A stretch of DNA of 64,000 nucleotides from Hyphomicrobiales bacterium (lineage in GTDB: Bacteria; Pseudomonadota; Alphaproteobacteria; Rhizobiales; Rhizobiaceae): NCBI GenBank assembly GCA_002401155.1, contig NVSG01000001.1, forward strand, positions 62,001 to 126,000, given 5' to 3'. The notes beneath the pieces are model-generated. The model had not been told where the DNA came from and did no database searches. It was given only the letters and a program-made list of their open reading frames with translations. Shown one piece after another: positions 25,850-35,024 of this stretch. How positions within the stretch are numbered: position 1 is the stretch's first letter; every line of letters begins with the position of its first letter. The translations under genes were made by a program, and so were the position numbers.

Positions 25850-26289
25850 TTTAGTCGGCCTTCATGTCAGCGATATGCATGAAGGCAAAAGCCACTCCGA
25901 CGTTCCAAAGAATATGCTTTGTAAAAACTGAAGGTTGAACATTGAACGACAAATTTCGACGGGCTTAGCCTGTAACTCATTACCCATACCGTGACGGTCT
26001 CCGTAAGGTGATGCTCCATTGAGAGCCCCTTCTTTAGCGCTTCAAACTATCTGCGGCTTACTTGAGTCTGAGCAATCGGAATTTCAACTTCCATATCACG
26101 AAGCCCATTTTTCAACTATACTTCCAGTAGAAACGTCGTATTCAGACATGTACATGGCGGTTGTGTTTTATGCCTTAAGCGCTGCGGTGCTACGCTTTAC
26201 ATGCCGTAGGGAGACCCATAGGGACGGCCAAGAAATGGGAGATGCCGAGGAAATTGGCGCGGACAAAATGTTATTGAGAGGACAATGAC
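25850..26289. other. Intergenic region between IS remnant and BCCT gene
   Basis: About 440 bases. The first part may contain scrambled 5' sequence of the transposase but no convincing protein. An 89-codon frame (26019-26288) has no ribosome site, no recognisable domain, and ends one base before the transporter start. The rest presumably contains the BCCT promoter. Confidence 0.45.
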
Positions 26290-27918
26290 ATGACTGACAA
26301 TTCTAGCATTCCGGCGGAGAAAGCGCCGACACCAATCAAGACAGACTATAAACTTGGGCAAGACAATATCACCCCGTTCGGGCTTGATATTCACAACCCC
26401 GTATTCTTAATTTCAGCTTTATCCATCGTTGCCTTCGTGCTCGTCACTTTGATGTTCCAAGAAGGCGCGACAGAATTCTTTGGCTGGTTACGACCCTTTT
26501 TAACATCCACCTTTGACTGGTTTTTCCTGAGTGCTGCAAATATCTTCGTGATATTCTGCATCTTTCTCATGGTCACCCCCATGGGCAAAATCCGTCTCGG
26601 CGGCAAAGACGCAAAACCCGATTATGGTTATATGGGCTGGTTCGCCATGCTGTTTGCGGCGGGCATGGGCATCGGCCTGATGTTCTTCGGCGTATCAGAA
26701 CCCATGTCGCATTTCGCATCATCCATGGGCGGCACGGCGCTCGATGGCGCCATGCGAACCGATTGGGCACCCTTGGGCGCCGCAGCAGGTGACGCAATCG
26801 CCTCACGCGATCTCGCCATGGCAGCAACCATTTTCCACTGGGCACTACACCCATGGGCAATCTACGCAGTCGTTGCACTGGCGTTGGCATTTTTCAGCTT
26901 CAATCGCGGCCTGCCGCTCACCCTACGCTCCGCATTCTACCCGTTACTGGGCGAACGCATATGGGGTTGGTGGGGACACGTCATCGACATTCTGGCGGTA
27001 TTTGCCACCCTGTTCGGACTGGCAACATCGCTCGGTTTCGGAACAGAACAGGCGCTTGCCGGTATGAACTTTTTGTTCGGCTGGAGCACAGGCGGCGGCG
27101 CGAAAGTCATATTGATCGCAGTTATTACTGCACTCGCACTCATGTCCGTTTTGCGCGGCCTTGATGGCGGCGTGAAAGTGCTTTCAGAAATCAACATCGC
27201 CCTCGCGGCCCTGCTGCTGGTATTCGTGATAGCGGTCGGCCCAACCGCCATAATTTTTGATACCATCTTCTCGGGAGGCGTAGCTTACGTCAAACAGATC
27301 GTTCCGCTCTCCATGCCATTTGGCCGTGAAGACTCGAACTTCTCCCAAGGCTGGACGTCGTTTTATTGGGCGTGGTGGATTTCATGGTCGCCATTTGTCG
27401 GCATGTTCATCGCAAGGGTATCGCGAGGCCGCACCATACGCGAATTCATATTCTGCGTCATCGTCATCCCGACTTTGGTCAGCGTATTGTGGATGGGCAC
27501 CTTCGGCGGCATAGCCATCTCGCAGGTAATGGCAGATGCGGCAGCCCCGGTAAAAGACGCAGCACTCGAACTAAAACTGTTCGAAATGCTGAAACCTTTA
27601 CCGTTTGCCTCGATAACATCCTTCATCGGCATCGTGCTGGTTTTGGTGTTCTTCGTCACCTCGTCGGATTCAGGTTCCTTGGTAATCGACACCATAACCG
27701 CAGGCGGCAAAACCGACGCCCCGGCCTCACAACGCGTATTTTGGTGCACGTTCGAAGGCTTGGTAGCAGCCACCTTGCTGCTGGTAGGAGGATCAGGAGC
27801 ACTCACGGCACTACAAGCCATGGCAGTCTCCACAGGCTTCCCCTTCACCATAGTGCTACTGGCCATGTGCGTAAGCCTATACATGGGCCTGCGACAAACC
27901 ATGAAAGAAGGCGGCTAG
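26290..27918 (+). CDS. BCCT-family betaine/carnitine/choline transporter
   Basis: A 542-residue inner-membrane transporter with about twelve spans. Family signatures are GMGIGLMFFGVSEPMSHF (about residue 125), the Trp-rich WTSFYWAWWISWSPFVGM of the substrate site, and FVTSSDSGSLVID near TM10. BCCT proteins import quaternary ammonium compounds by Na+ or H+ symport, commonly for osmoprotection. TGAGAGGACA precedes the ATG. No regulator or choline-oxidation gene lies beside it, so substrate specificity is open. The last part of the gene uses noticeably more A-ending codons than the rest. A terminator follows. Confidence 0.93.
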   Translation: MTDNSSIPAEKAPTPIKTDYKLGQDNITPFGLDIHNPVFLISALSIVAFVLVTLMFQEGATEFFGWLRPFLTSTFDWFFLSAANIFVIFCIFLMVTPMGKIRLGGKDAKPDYGYMGWFAMLFAAGMGIGLMFFGVSEPMSHFASSMGGTALDGAMRTDWAPLGAAAGDAIASRDLAMAATIFHWALHPWAIYAVVALALAFFSFNRGLPLTLRSAFYPLLGERIWGWWGHVIDILAVFATLFGLATSLGFGTEQALAGMNFLFGWSTGGGAKVILIAVITALALMSVLRGLDGGVKVLSEINIALAALLLVFVIAVGPTAIIFDTIFSGGVAYVKQIVPLSMPFGREDSNFSQGWTSFYWAWWISWSPFVGMFIARVSRGRTIREFIFCVIVIPTLVSVLWMGTFGGIAISQVMADAAAPVKDAALELKLFEMLKPLPFASITSFIGIVLVLVFFVTSSDSGSLVIDTITAGGKTDAPASQRVFWCTFEGLVAATLLLVGGSGALTALQAMAVSTGFPFTIVLLAMCVSLYMGLRQTMKEGG

Positions 27919-27947
27919 TTCTAAGGTTTTAAAAGAAGATAATTACG

Positions 27948-27990
27948 CCAGGCCCTGCTCAGGAAACGGAGTGGGGCTTGGTGTTTTTTT
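27948..27990 (+). terminator. Intrinsic terminator after the BCCT gene
   Basis: CCAGGCCC (27948-27955) pairs with GGGCTTGG (27974-27981) with one G-U pair, followed by TGTTTTTTT. This is a standard rho-independent terminator thirty bases after the stop codon. Confidence 0.8.
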
Positions 27991-28160
27991 AGAGAGATAT
28001 TCTACCAAAACCCTCAAACAAGAGAAGTTCAACAATAGAAAAGCTGCTGCTTTTGACCCAAAGCCGGAATTTTACCCGTATGGCAGAAATCGACATACCT
28101 TTTGCCATATGACCGACTCAGTCCCATGAAATAGGGTACATAATCATCCCTGAACCGCGC

Positions 28161-29210
28161 CTATTTCCGAGTATCCTGTTTGACGCGCTTGATCATTTTT
28201 CCGAATGTTTTGTCCTTCGCGCGGCGCTCAATCAAGCTTTCCGTATTGTAGGCGTCTTCTGCGACTAGCTTTTTCCATCGTTGCAGACGGTTTTCATCAA
28301 GTTCACCAGCCTCAACAGCTGCGCGTATCGCACACTCAGGTTCCGTTTCATGCGCACAGTCCCGAAAGCGGCAGGATTGAGCCAATTTTGTAATATCGGC
28401 AAAAACCTCGCCCAATCCCGCTTGCACATCTGTCAATTGGAGTTCGCGTATTCCCGGAGTATCCAATAACCAGCCTCCGGTGTGCAGGAGATGCAATTCA
28501 CGGCTCGTTGTGGTGTGGCGCCCTTTGGCATCATCTTCGCGAACATCCTGTGTTGCAATCTGCTCCATACCTGTAAGGGTATTGATAATGGTGGATTTCC
28601 CAACCCCTGAAGATCCAACGAAGGCAACAGTTTGCCCCTTCCCACACCAAGGGAGGAGCCGTTTTACATCATCAGAATTTCGAGCATCCAGTACGACCAC
28701 AGACAGATTTTGGATCAATTTGGCCGCATCTCTTTCATAGTCCTCCGGCACATCAGTTAGGTCCGCCTTCGTCAGGACAATGACTGCAAGGATGTCGGCA
28801 TCAAGCGCTAATGCCAGATATCGCTCCAGTCGGGCTATATTAAAGTCCTGATTACATGAGGACACAATAAAAAGCGTATCAATATTGGCTGCAATCAGTT
28901 GAATTTTTCTACCAGTTCCCGGTGCGAACCGCTTGAACAAGCTTTTTCGATCCAGCAGGCGTTGCGGTTGAAGGGTTTCCCTATCAAGCAATAACCAGTC
29001 ACCAACGGTAGCTTGTGCTTCATCGTCACCATCCGGATCGTAGAAAGGTGGAACAAGGCAATCCAGAGAAGTGCCTACCACACGTAAATTGTTGCGATGA
29101 ACCTCTGCCACTTTTACGGGGAAATGCGTCTCCAGATCAGTTGTATCGAGTTGTGAAGAATAGAAGGCAGTCCAGCCAAGATCAGCCAATTCAGAAATTT
29201 TATATGTCAT
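28161..29210 (-). CDS. rsgA: Ribosome biogenesis GTPase RsgA
   Basis: A circularly permuted GTPase that acts in late maturation of the 30S subunit. An OB-fold N-terminus is followed by the permuted order G4 (VLTKADLTD), G1 (GSSGVGKSTIINTL) and G3 (DTPGIREL). A C-terminal zinc site CRFRDCAHETEPECA ends the core. The chosen start (MTYKISELADLGW) matches homologues and gives 349 residues; an upstream ATG at 29237 adds nine residues. It stands alone with no visible operon partner. Confidence 0.94.
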   Translation of the reverse strand: MTYKISELADLGWTAFYSSQLDTTDLETHFPVKVAEVHRNNLRVVGTSLDCLVPPFYDPDGDDEAQATVGDWLLLDRETLQPQRLLDRKSLFKRFAPGTGRKIQLIAANIDTLFIVSSCNQDFNIARLERYLALALDADILAVIVLTKADLTDVPEDYERDAAKLIQNLSVVVLDARNSDDVKRLLPWCGKGQTVAFVGSSGVGKSTIINTLTGMEQIATQDVREDDAKGRHTTTSRELHLLHTGGWLLDTPGIRELQLTDVQAGLGEVFADITKLAQSCRFRDCAHETEPECAIRAAVEAGELDENRLQRWKKLVAEDAYNTESLIERRAKDKTFGKMIKRVKQDTRK

Positions 29211-29237
29211 TGATTTATCGCCAGTTTCTGCGTGCAT

Positions 29238-29765
29238 TTCAAAATATTTCCGCAGAGAAATTCCAAGTGTTCGCGAAGATTTTGCCAGATGCAGATGTTT
29301 TCGATATCAGCGAGGTCAAGAGAATTCAACGACAATCATAAAATATCCTTTTCAGATTCCTGTTTGTAATAACATATGACGCCCATGTGACACTATTCAA
29401 TAGAACTTCTGTGCACACCGACATTGTGCTTCACAGGTTGCCAAACTCCGTTTTGGAGTCAATAGCGAAGACGACCAAAATCACAAAATATTCAACTTGC
29501 ATCCCATCAAGACCCGGCAGCAATGGGCACAAAACGATGATTTAACTTATCACAATCGCAAGTGAATAATCAGCATCCAGCCATAGCGGTCTTTCGGCGG
29601 TTCAACCAAATTCGACAGCGCTGAAGCCAAAGCTGTCGTTCAGCAAAGATGTGCGTTGCGAAGTTTGAATGGAGGCTATGTGGACAGAACGATAGCCCTT
29701 GCATTTATGTGGCCTGCCTTGCAGCTTTGAATCCGTCGAGTATCATTTAAATATTGTATCCAATA
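29238..29765. other. Intergenic region with no recognised gene
   Basis: About 530 bases between the divergent starts of rsgA and the GntR pseudogene. I found only short frames without ribosome sites and one small hairpin (ACTCC-gtttt-GGAGT near 29447). It is likely degraded sequence next to the pseudogenes. Confidence 0.45.
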
Positions 29766-30367
29766 ATGAAATTTAATTCAAAGATAAGTGTCGACTCGGC
29801 AACAAATGGTTTGCGAGAACTCATTCTTTCGCAGGAACTCTCTGCAGGCGCGCCTATCAGGCAAGATGCGTTGTCAGCAAAGCTTAGGGTAAGCAGAACG
29901 CCTTTAAGACAGGCATTGCAAACCCTTTCCGAGGAAGGGCTGGTCACACAGTCAGATTATCGTGGTGCCAGAGTGCCATGATTAATCCAGAGTTTTGACA
30001 TGCGCTTGGCACTAGAACCCATCGCTCTTGGTTATGCCGTTCCGTTGATGACCAAAGTTCACTTCGCACAAGCGGAGATGATGCTTTCAAAATTGAATTG
30101 GCGTTTTCATCAAACTCTCTACGCACCCTGCGGACGCCATATGCTGATGGAGATGATTGAAAAGCTCAATCGCTGCGCATCACGTGCAGAAATCATAGCT
30201 CTATCTATCAAAGAACGCATTAAGCATTCCGTAATTAAGTACGAAAAATTACTGCAGGCTTGTCGTGATGGAGACGCAAGCAAAGCAAAAAAATCCTTAT
30301 CAATCACCTGGAAGCGGCGCGCATCGATGCCATAGCCGCTGTTGAAAACTCTTTGGTGAAGAATTAG
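29766..30367 (+). pseudogene. GntR/FCD-family regulator, frameshifted
   Basis: The N-terminal winged helix is intact: LRELILSQELSAGAPIRQD, then LRVSRTPLRQALQTLSEEG. The frame stops just after GARVP (29981). An FCD ligand-domain continues from about 30000 (LALEPIALGYAVPLM, FHQTLYAPCGRHMLMEMI) but lacks part of its start, and a run of A at about 30288 shifts the C-terminus (AKK-ILINHLEAARIDAI in the other frame, ending at TAG 30367). At least two lesions, so it is non-functional. Its stop overlaps the next pseudogene's GTG start, showing a former operon. Confidence 0.8.
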
Positions 30368-31531
30368 TGCCCGTAAACAATAGAATTGCCTCATTCCACG
30401 ATGACATGGTGAAATGAGGCAGCACCTGCATGAGCATCCCGAATTGTCTTACCAGGAATTTGAGACCGCAAATTTTGTTGCTGAGAAGCTCTCGTTCTTT
30501 TGGAATCGAGGTCACGCAAGACATAGGAGGAACCCATATTGTCGGTGTTCTTGAAGGCAACAATGGAAAAGATCGTTCCATTGACTTGCGCGCTGATATG
30601 GATGCGCTTGCGATCACTGAAATGAATGACTTTGATCACAAACCAACGAACACCGGTGCCATGCATGCATGTGGCCATGATGGCCATACCACCATGTTGC
30701 TAGGTGCGGCTCGGTATCTGGTAGAAACGCACATTTTCTCCGGCCGCATCATCTTTATATTTCAACCGGCAGAAAAATGGGCGGTGAAGACGGCGGCGCA
30801 GCGCGCATGATCCGCGAAGGACTCTTCGAGCGTTTCCATTGCGATGAAATCTATGGGGTTCACAATTGGCCTGGAATGGATGTTGGTACATTTGCTGTTA
30901 AAGACGGCCCGATGATGGCATCGGAAGACGGTTTTGATATTGCTGTTCGATCAAAAGGGATGCATGCAGCGCAACCTCACAAAGGCTGCGATGTGATTTA
31001 ACTGCGTCACACATTATCATTGCCTTACAGCAACTTGTAGCACGCAACACCGATCCGCTTGATGCCTTGGTTGTAAGTGCTACGCAAATTCATGGCGGCG
31101 ACGCCTATAATATGCTTCCCAATGAGGTGACTATTCGCGGCACTGTACAAGCGTTCAACCCTGAGGCTCGTGCCAATGCCGAGCCAAGTTTATGCAGGAT
31201 TGTTGAGGGCATTTGTGCCTCTACAGGTGCGGAATGCGAAATCAGCTACACCCGCCAATACCCAACGCTTGTGAATGAGAAAACATCAACGCAGATTGCT
31301 GAACAAGTGGGCAAAACAGTGTTCAAGGAGGTGAATACATCGCCGCAGCAAACAATGATTATTGAAGGTTCTGCCTTCATGCTGGAGAGTCAACCCGGTT
31401 GTTATGCCTGGATTGGCAACGGTTCGGATGACGGTGGACGCATTCTCCATAATGCTTGGTTTGATTTCAACGATGAGGTTTTACCTTTTGACGCATCATA
31501 TTTTGCAGGATTGGTTGAGTGTTCGATCTGA
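30367..31531 (+). pseudogene. M20D-family amidohydrolase (hippurate/IAA-amino-acid hydrolase type), frameshifted
   Basis: Fragments in several frames rebuild one peptidase M20D protein: FHDDMVK, then RQHLHEHPELSYQEFE, then DLRADMDALAI and GAMHACGHDGHTTMLLGAA (metal ligands present), then GGEDGGAARMIREGLFE, then the C-terminal HGGDAYNMLPNEVTIRGT. Shifts lie near 30385, 30495, 30780 and 31000. Such enzymes cleave N-acyl amino acids. All lesions are indels of one or two bases, which suggests recent decay or, less likely, poor sequence quality. Confidence 0.85.
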
Positions 31532-31717
31532 TTGAGATCAAGCAATCTCCAAATGAAGAAATAACGGTATTTTCTTCCGTATTACTTAGAACTCAAGCGA
31601 ACCTTGGCGATTTGTAAATACTGTTCTATTTGCAACCCGCAATCATATCAGCAGAATAACCAGTGCATATGATGTACATTGGATATTCCAAATTGACCGC
31701 TTTAATTTTGTTGTATG

Positions 31718-32551
31718 TCAGGCGGATTTATCAGAAACCCATCCGAAGAGTTCCGAGGCCATAACGAGATTGCGGTCTATGAAATTTTCCATGTGCACTA
31801 CCGTTGAGTTTTCATCTGCAAGAATAACCGCGATTTGGCCCGGACCTTCGCGGCGAGCAACAAGTGCCGGGATTGGTCCCGAAGAGGTCTCAAGAGTTGG
31901 CTCAATACTATAATGGCACCCGGCAAAGGTGCAGAACGGGATGCTTTTATATGTACCCGAGGTGGTCATATGGACGTGGCCTGATATCACTTGGCGAATA
32001 TCCGGGTGGGATGAAACAATTTCAGCAAAGGCAAGATTATCTTGAAGAATTATAAAATCGGTCTGGACATGAAACTTCGTGATGTTGTGATGAAGGATAA
32101 TGATCACCGGGATATCTTTTGCTTCATCAAGTTTTGATTGTAGCCATTCAAGCTGGCTCGGTTCCAGATGTCCGGCACCACCAGCTTCCGAATCAGAGCT
32201 ATCAAGCACAATTATACGATGCCCGTTTGCGTCAATAACGTGGTTCACATTGCCCGTATCATCGGCTTGTTCAGCACCAAAGACTTCCAGAAAAGTCGGG
32301 CGGTGATCATGATTACCCAAAGTCAGAAATGATTTGATTTTCAACTTTTCCAAAGTGCTTTTGAAACGCTCATAAGCAGCCCGTTCCCCATGATCGGCAA
32401 GGTCTCCGGCAATCACCACGAAATCTGCATCACCATGATTGGAATTTACAAATTCAATAGCCTGTTCAAACCGATCATTGGTATCCAGTGAATGGGATAA
32501 TTTACCTTCGGCAACAATATGCAAATCGGCCATTACAATAAATTTTAACAT
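31718..32551 (-). CDS. Class III metallophosphoesterase (GpdQ/CpdA-like)
   Basis: A 277-residue calcineurin-type phosphodiesterase. Ligand motifs are MADLHIV, GDLADHG, GNHDHR, ILHHNITKFH and ISGHVHMT, in the right order for two metals. GpdQ and relatives hydrolyse glycerophosphodiesters, and cAMP is the substrate of CpdA. Its place at the end of a Ugp-like ABC operon behind a Pho box favours glycerophosphodiester or phosphonate-ester cleavage. No signal peptide, so it acts in the cytoplasm on imported substrate. Confidence 0.88.
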   Translation of the reverse strand: MLKFIVMADLHIVAEGKLSHSLDTNDRFEQAIEFVNSNHGDADFVVIAGDLADHGERAAYERFKSTLEKLKIKSFLTLGNHDHRPTFLEVFGAEQADDTGNVNHVIDANGHRIIVLDSSDSEAGGAGHLEPSQLEWLQSKLDEAKDIPVIIILHHNITKFHVQTDFIILQDNLAFAEIVSSHPDIRQVISGHVHMTTSGTYKSIPFCTFAGCHYSIEPTLETSSGPIPALVARREGPGQIAVILADENSTVVHMENFIDRNLVMASELFGWVSDKSA

Positions 32552-32572
32552 CAGTATTTCTTTCGGATGAGA

Positions 32573-33244
32573 TTATGAATGCGCCATTTCCATCAGCCCC
32601 AAATGCCGGGCACCGGAGATGAGATCAGTGGCAATGTGATGTTTCAGGGCAACAACTTCCGGGCTGGGCGATATCAGATCTGGCACTTGAACAGTGCGCG
32701 TGCCTGCAGCCACGGCCGCACGCGTGCCCGTATCAGAATCTTCAAATGCTGCGCAAAGATGAGGCTCTATGTTCAATGCCGCTGCTGCTTTTAAATAAAT
32801 ATCCGGGGCCGGTTTTCCGTTTTCAACCTGATCCCCGCCAATTACGATTGGGAATAAATCTATCAGGCCTGTCAACGTTAGATGGTGCTGTGCTTTTTCT
32901 GTCTTGGTGGCAGTCGCAATGGCATAGGGCATCTTCAGGGATTGCAGACGATCTAAAAGATCGTGCACACCCGGCTTGATCGGTATTGGCTGCATAAACA
33001 GCACCTCAGTTCTTTGGCGCCATTCTTTATTGAAAGCGTCAAAGTCCACATGTTCCTCTAGCCCGGCGGCAAGTTTTATTTCTGTTTTCTCCCGATCCAG
33101 ACCGATCAGGCTGAAGAAAAGTTCATCATTCAAATCAAGGTCAAATGCAGCCCGTGTTTGGCGCAGACCCTCCAGATAAACCCGTTCGGTATCAAGTAGC
33201 AGGCCATCCATATCAAAGATTACTGCGTGTATTTTAGAACTCAT
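32573..33244 (-). CDS. HAD-superfamily phosphatase (beta-phosphoglucomutase-like)
   Basis: A 223-residue class I HAD hydrolase. Motif I is VIFDMDGLLLDTE with the nucleophile Asp, motif II is ATATKT, the lysine is in GKPAPDIYL, and motif IV is FEDSDTG. A helical cap lies between motifs I and II. The ATG overlaps the permease stop as ATGA. In this operon it may release phosphate from a sugar- or glycerol-phosphate; substrate unproven. Confidence 0.88.
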   Translation of the reverse strand: MSSKIHAVIFDMDGLLLDTERVYLEGLRQTRAAFDLDLNDELFFSLIGLDREKTEIKLAAGLEEHVDFDAFNKEWRQRTEVLFMQPIPIKPGVHDLLDRLQSLKMPYAIATATKTEKAQHHLTLTGLIDLFPIVIGGDQVENGKPAPDIYLKAAAALNIEPHLCAAFEDSDTGTRAAVAAGTRTVQVPDLISPSPEVVALKHHIATDLISGARHLGLMEMAHS

Positions 33245-34122
33245 CCTTTAACTCCGGTCATGGTAATGCCGCGAATAAACAGACGGCGGGCGAATAAAAA
33301 AGCAATGACCATGGGCATCGTCACCACCGTGGCCGAGGCAAATATCCGACCGTGATCAGTGCCAAAATCTGACTGGTATTGCATAATGGAAAGGGTGGCC
33401 GTCATTTTGTCCTGCGACTGCACAACGATCAGCGGCCAATAAAGATCATTCCAGTGAGCGACGAATGAAAACACCGAAAACGCAGCGATTGCCGGCACGG
33501 CGCTCGGTAATATGAGCCGTAGGATAATTTCGATTTCGCTGAAACCATCCACCCGTGCCGCCTGAATGATGCTATCTGGGAAGCCTTTGAAAAACTGCCG
33601 GAATAAAAAGATAGCAAAGACCGAGATGAAGAACGGAAACATCATCGAGATATAAGTATCGAGCAGACCGACCTTAACCAGCCCCACATAGATCGGAATT
33701 GAGGTGACGTTAATGGGAATAGTAAGGCACGCAATCACCGTTCCAAACAAAATGGTGCTACCTCGAAACTTTAGTTTCGCCAGCGCATAAGCTGCGGGAA
33801 TAGCGGTCAGCAATTGCACCGCCAAAATGCCCGTGCAAACGATCATGCTGTTCAAGATAAACATCAGATATGGCTGCTCAAACATGACATTATAATAATT
33901 CTCAAAACCTTTGAAGGTTTTGGGAATGATCGTAAAATCGCTGTCATAGACCTCATCGGTCGGTTTCACGCTGGAGGAAATCATCCAGATAAAAGGAAAA
34001 ACCATCACCCATGCACCCAGAAACAAGATGCAGGTCGTGATGGCACCGCCTACCGACTTTGGTTTCAACCGGGATAACCATCGGGGAATTGTGGGGCTGG
34101 AGCTTATTGCGATGTCACTCAT
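33241..34122 (-). CDS. Ugp-like ABC transporter permease (UgpE type)
   Basis: A 293-residue inner-membrane permease of the carbohydrate uptake-1 family, with six spans. The EAA loop QAARVDGFSEIEIILRLILP contacts the ATPase. An upstream TTG (34134) overlaps the previous stop; the ATG at 34122 is chosen, though the overlap suggests coupling from the TTG. Pairs with the permease at 34131. Confidence 0.88.
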   Translation of the reverse strand: MSDIAISSSPTIPRWLSRLKPKSVGGAITTCILFLGAWVMVFPFIWMISSSVKPTDEVYDSDFTIIPKTFKGFENYYNVMFEQPYLMFILNSMIVCTGILAVQLLTAIPAAYALAKLKFRGSTILFGTVIACLTIPINVTSIPIYVGLVKVGLLDTYISMMFPFFISVFAIFLFRQFFKGFPDSIIQAARVDGFSEIEIILRLILPSAVPAIAAFSVFSFVAHWNDLYWPLIVVQSQDKMTATLSIMQYQSDFGTDHGRIFASATVVTMPMVIAFLFARRLFIRGITMTGVKG

Positions 34123-34130
34123 TGGGTGGC

Positions 34131-35024
34131 TCAATATTGTACGTTACGGTCGGCAAAAAACGCTTGAACAAGCGCGAAAGTGAAGATGATGCAGAGGAAG
34201 AAAAGAGACAGGGCGGAGGAATATCCCATGTTGAAATATTCAAACCCTTCCAGAAACGCCAGATAGAGGAACACCTCGCTGGCATGGTCCGGTCCGCCTT
34301 GGGTAACAATGGCGACCGTGTCGAAAAGTTTAAAAGCGGTGATGGATGTGGTCACCGCAACAAACATGGTCGTTGGCCCGAGCATTGGCCATGTTACGCG
34401 GAAAAATTTATCAATTGGGTGACTGGCTCCGTCAATGGCGGCGGCCTCATACAGGTTTTGTGGAATGGAAGTCAGCCCAGCAAGAAACAGCACCATGTTA
34501 AATCCGATAATGCTCCATAGAGAAATGATGGCCAGCGAAAACAGGACTAAATCTTCACTGCCAAGAAAGTTGATTTTTTCCAGACCTATTGAAACGATCA
34601 CATGGTTGATCACCCCCTGCCCGCTATCCATCAGTGCAGCCCAAACAATCGCCATAGCGGCAAGCGTGGAGGTGACTGGCAGGAAAAAAAGCACTTCCAG
34701 CACGGAGCGGAATTGTTTTTGTTCCTGAATGGCGATTGCGAGAACCAGACTGACAATGAATGCTGCAGGCAAAAATATCGCCGCATAAATCAGTGTGTTG
34801 ACCAGAGCATTTCCAAACGCCTCGTCGGAAAACATTTTCTCGTAATTTTCCATACCAACGAATTCGTAATAATCGCTGACCAGCGAGTAATCCGTGAGGC
34901 TCACGAAAAAAACAATAATGATCGGCAGAATATAGATGACCAAAATAAGAACCGCTGCAGGCATAACGAGCATATAAGCCAAGCGCGTCTGCTTGCTCTG
35001 CATCAGGGAAGCCATGGCAGACAT
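34131..35024 (-). CDS. Ugp-like ABC transporter permease (UgpA type)
   Basis: A 297-residue permease with six spans. The EAA loop is EAAAIDGASHPIDKFFRVTW, and the FLPVTSTLAAMAIVW segment is typical of UgpA/MalF-type subunits. Its ATG overlaps the ATPase stop (TAATG), a sign of coupled translation. Together with the 33241 gene it forms the pore of the Pho-controlled importer. Confidence 0.9.
   Translation of the reverse strand: MSAMASLMQSKQTRLAYMLVMPAAVLILVIYILPIIIVFFVSLTDYSLVSDYYEFVGMENYEKMFSDEAFGNALVNTLIYAAIFLPAAFIVSLVLAIAIQEQKQFRSVLEVLFFLPVTSTLAAMAIVWAALMDSGQGVINHVIVSIGLEKINFLGSEDLVLFSLAIISLWSIIGFNMVLFLAGLTSIPQNLYEAAAIDGASHPIDKFFRVTWPMLGPTTMFVAVTTSITAFKLFDTVAIVTQGGPDHASEVFLYLAFLEGFEYFNMGYSSALSLFFLCIIFTFALVQAFFADRNVQY

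Noticed and set aside
26019-26288. 89-codon frame just upstream of the BCCT gene
   Set aside because: No ribosome binding site, no recognisable domain, odd composition and location in IS debris; not reported as a gene.
26573-27902. Long antisense frames across the BCCT gene
   Set aside because: Shadow frames caused by codon bias; low-complexity translations rich in Arg, Pro and Thr.
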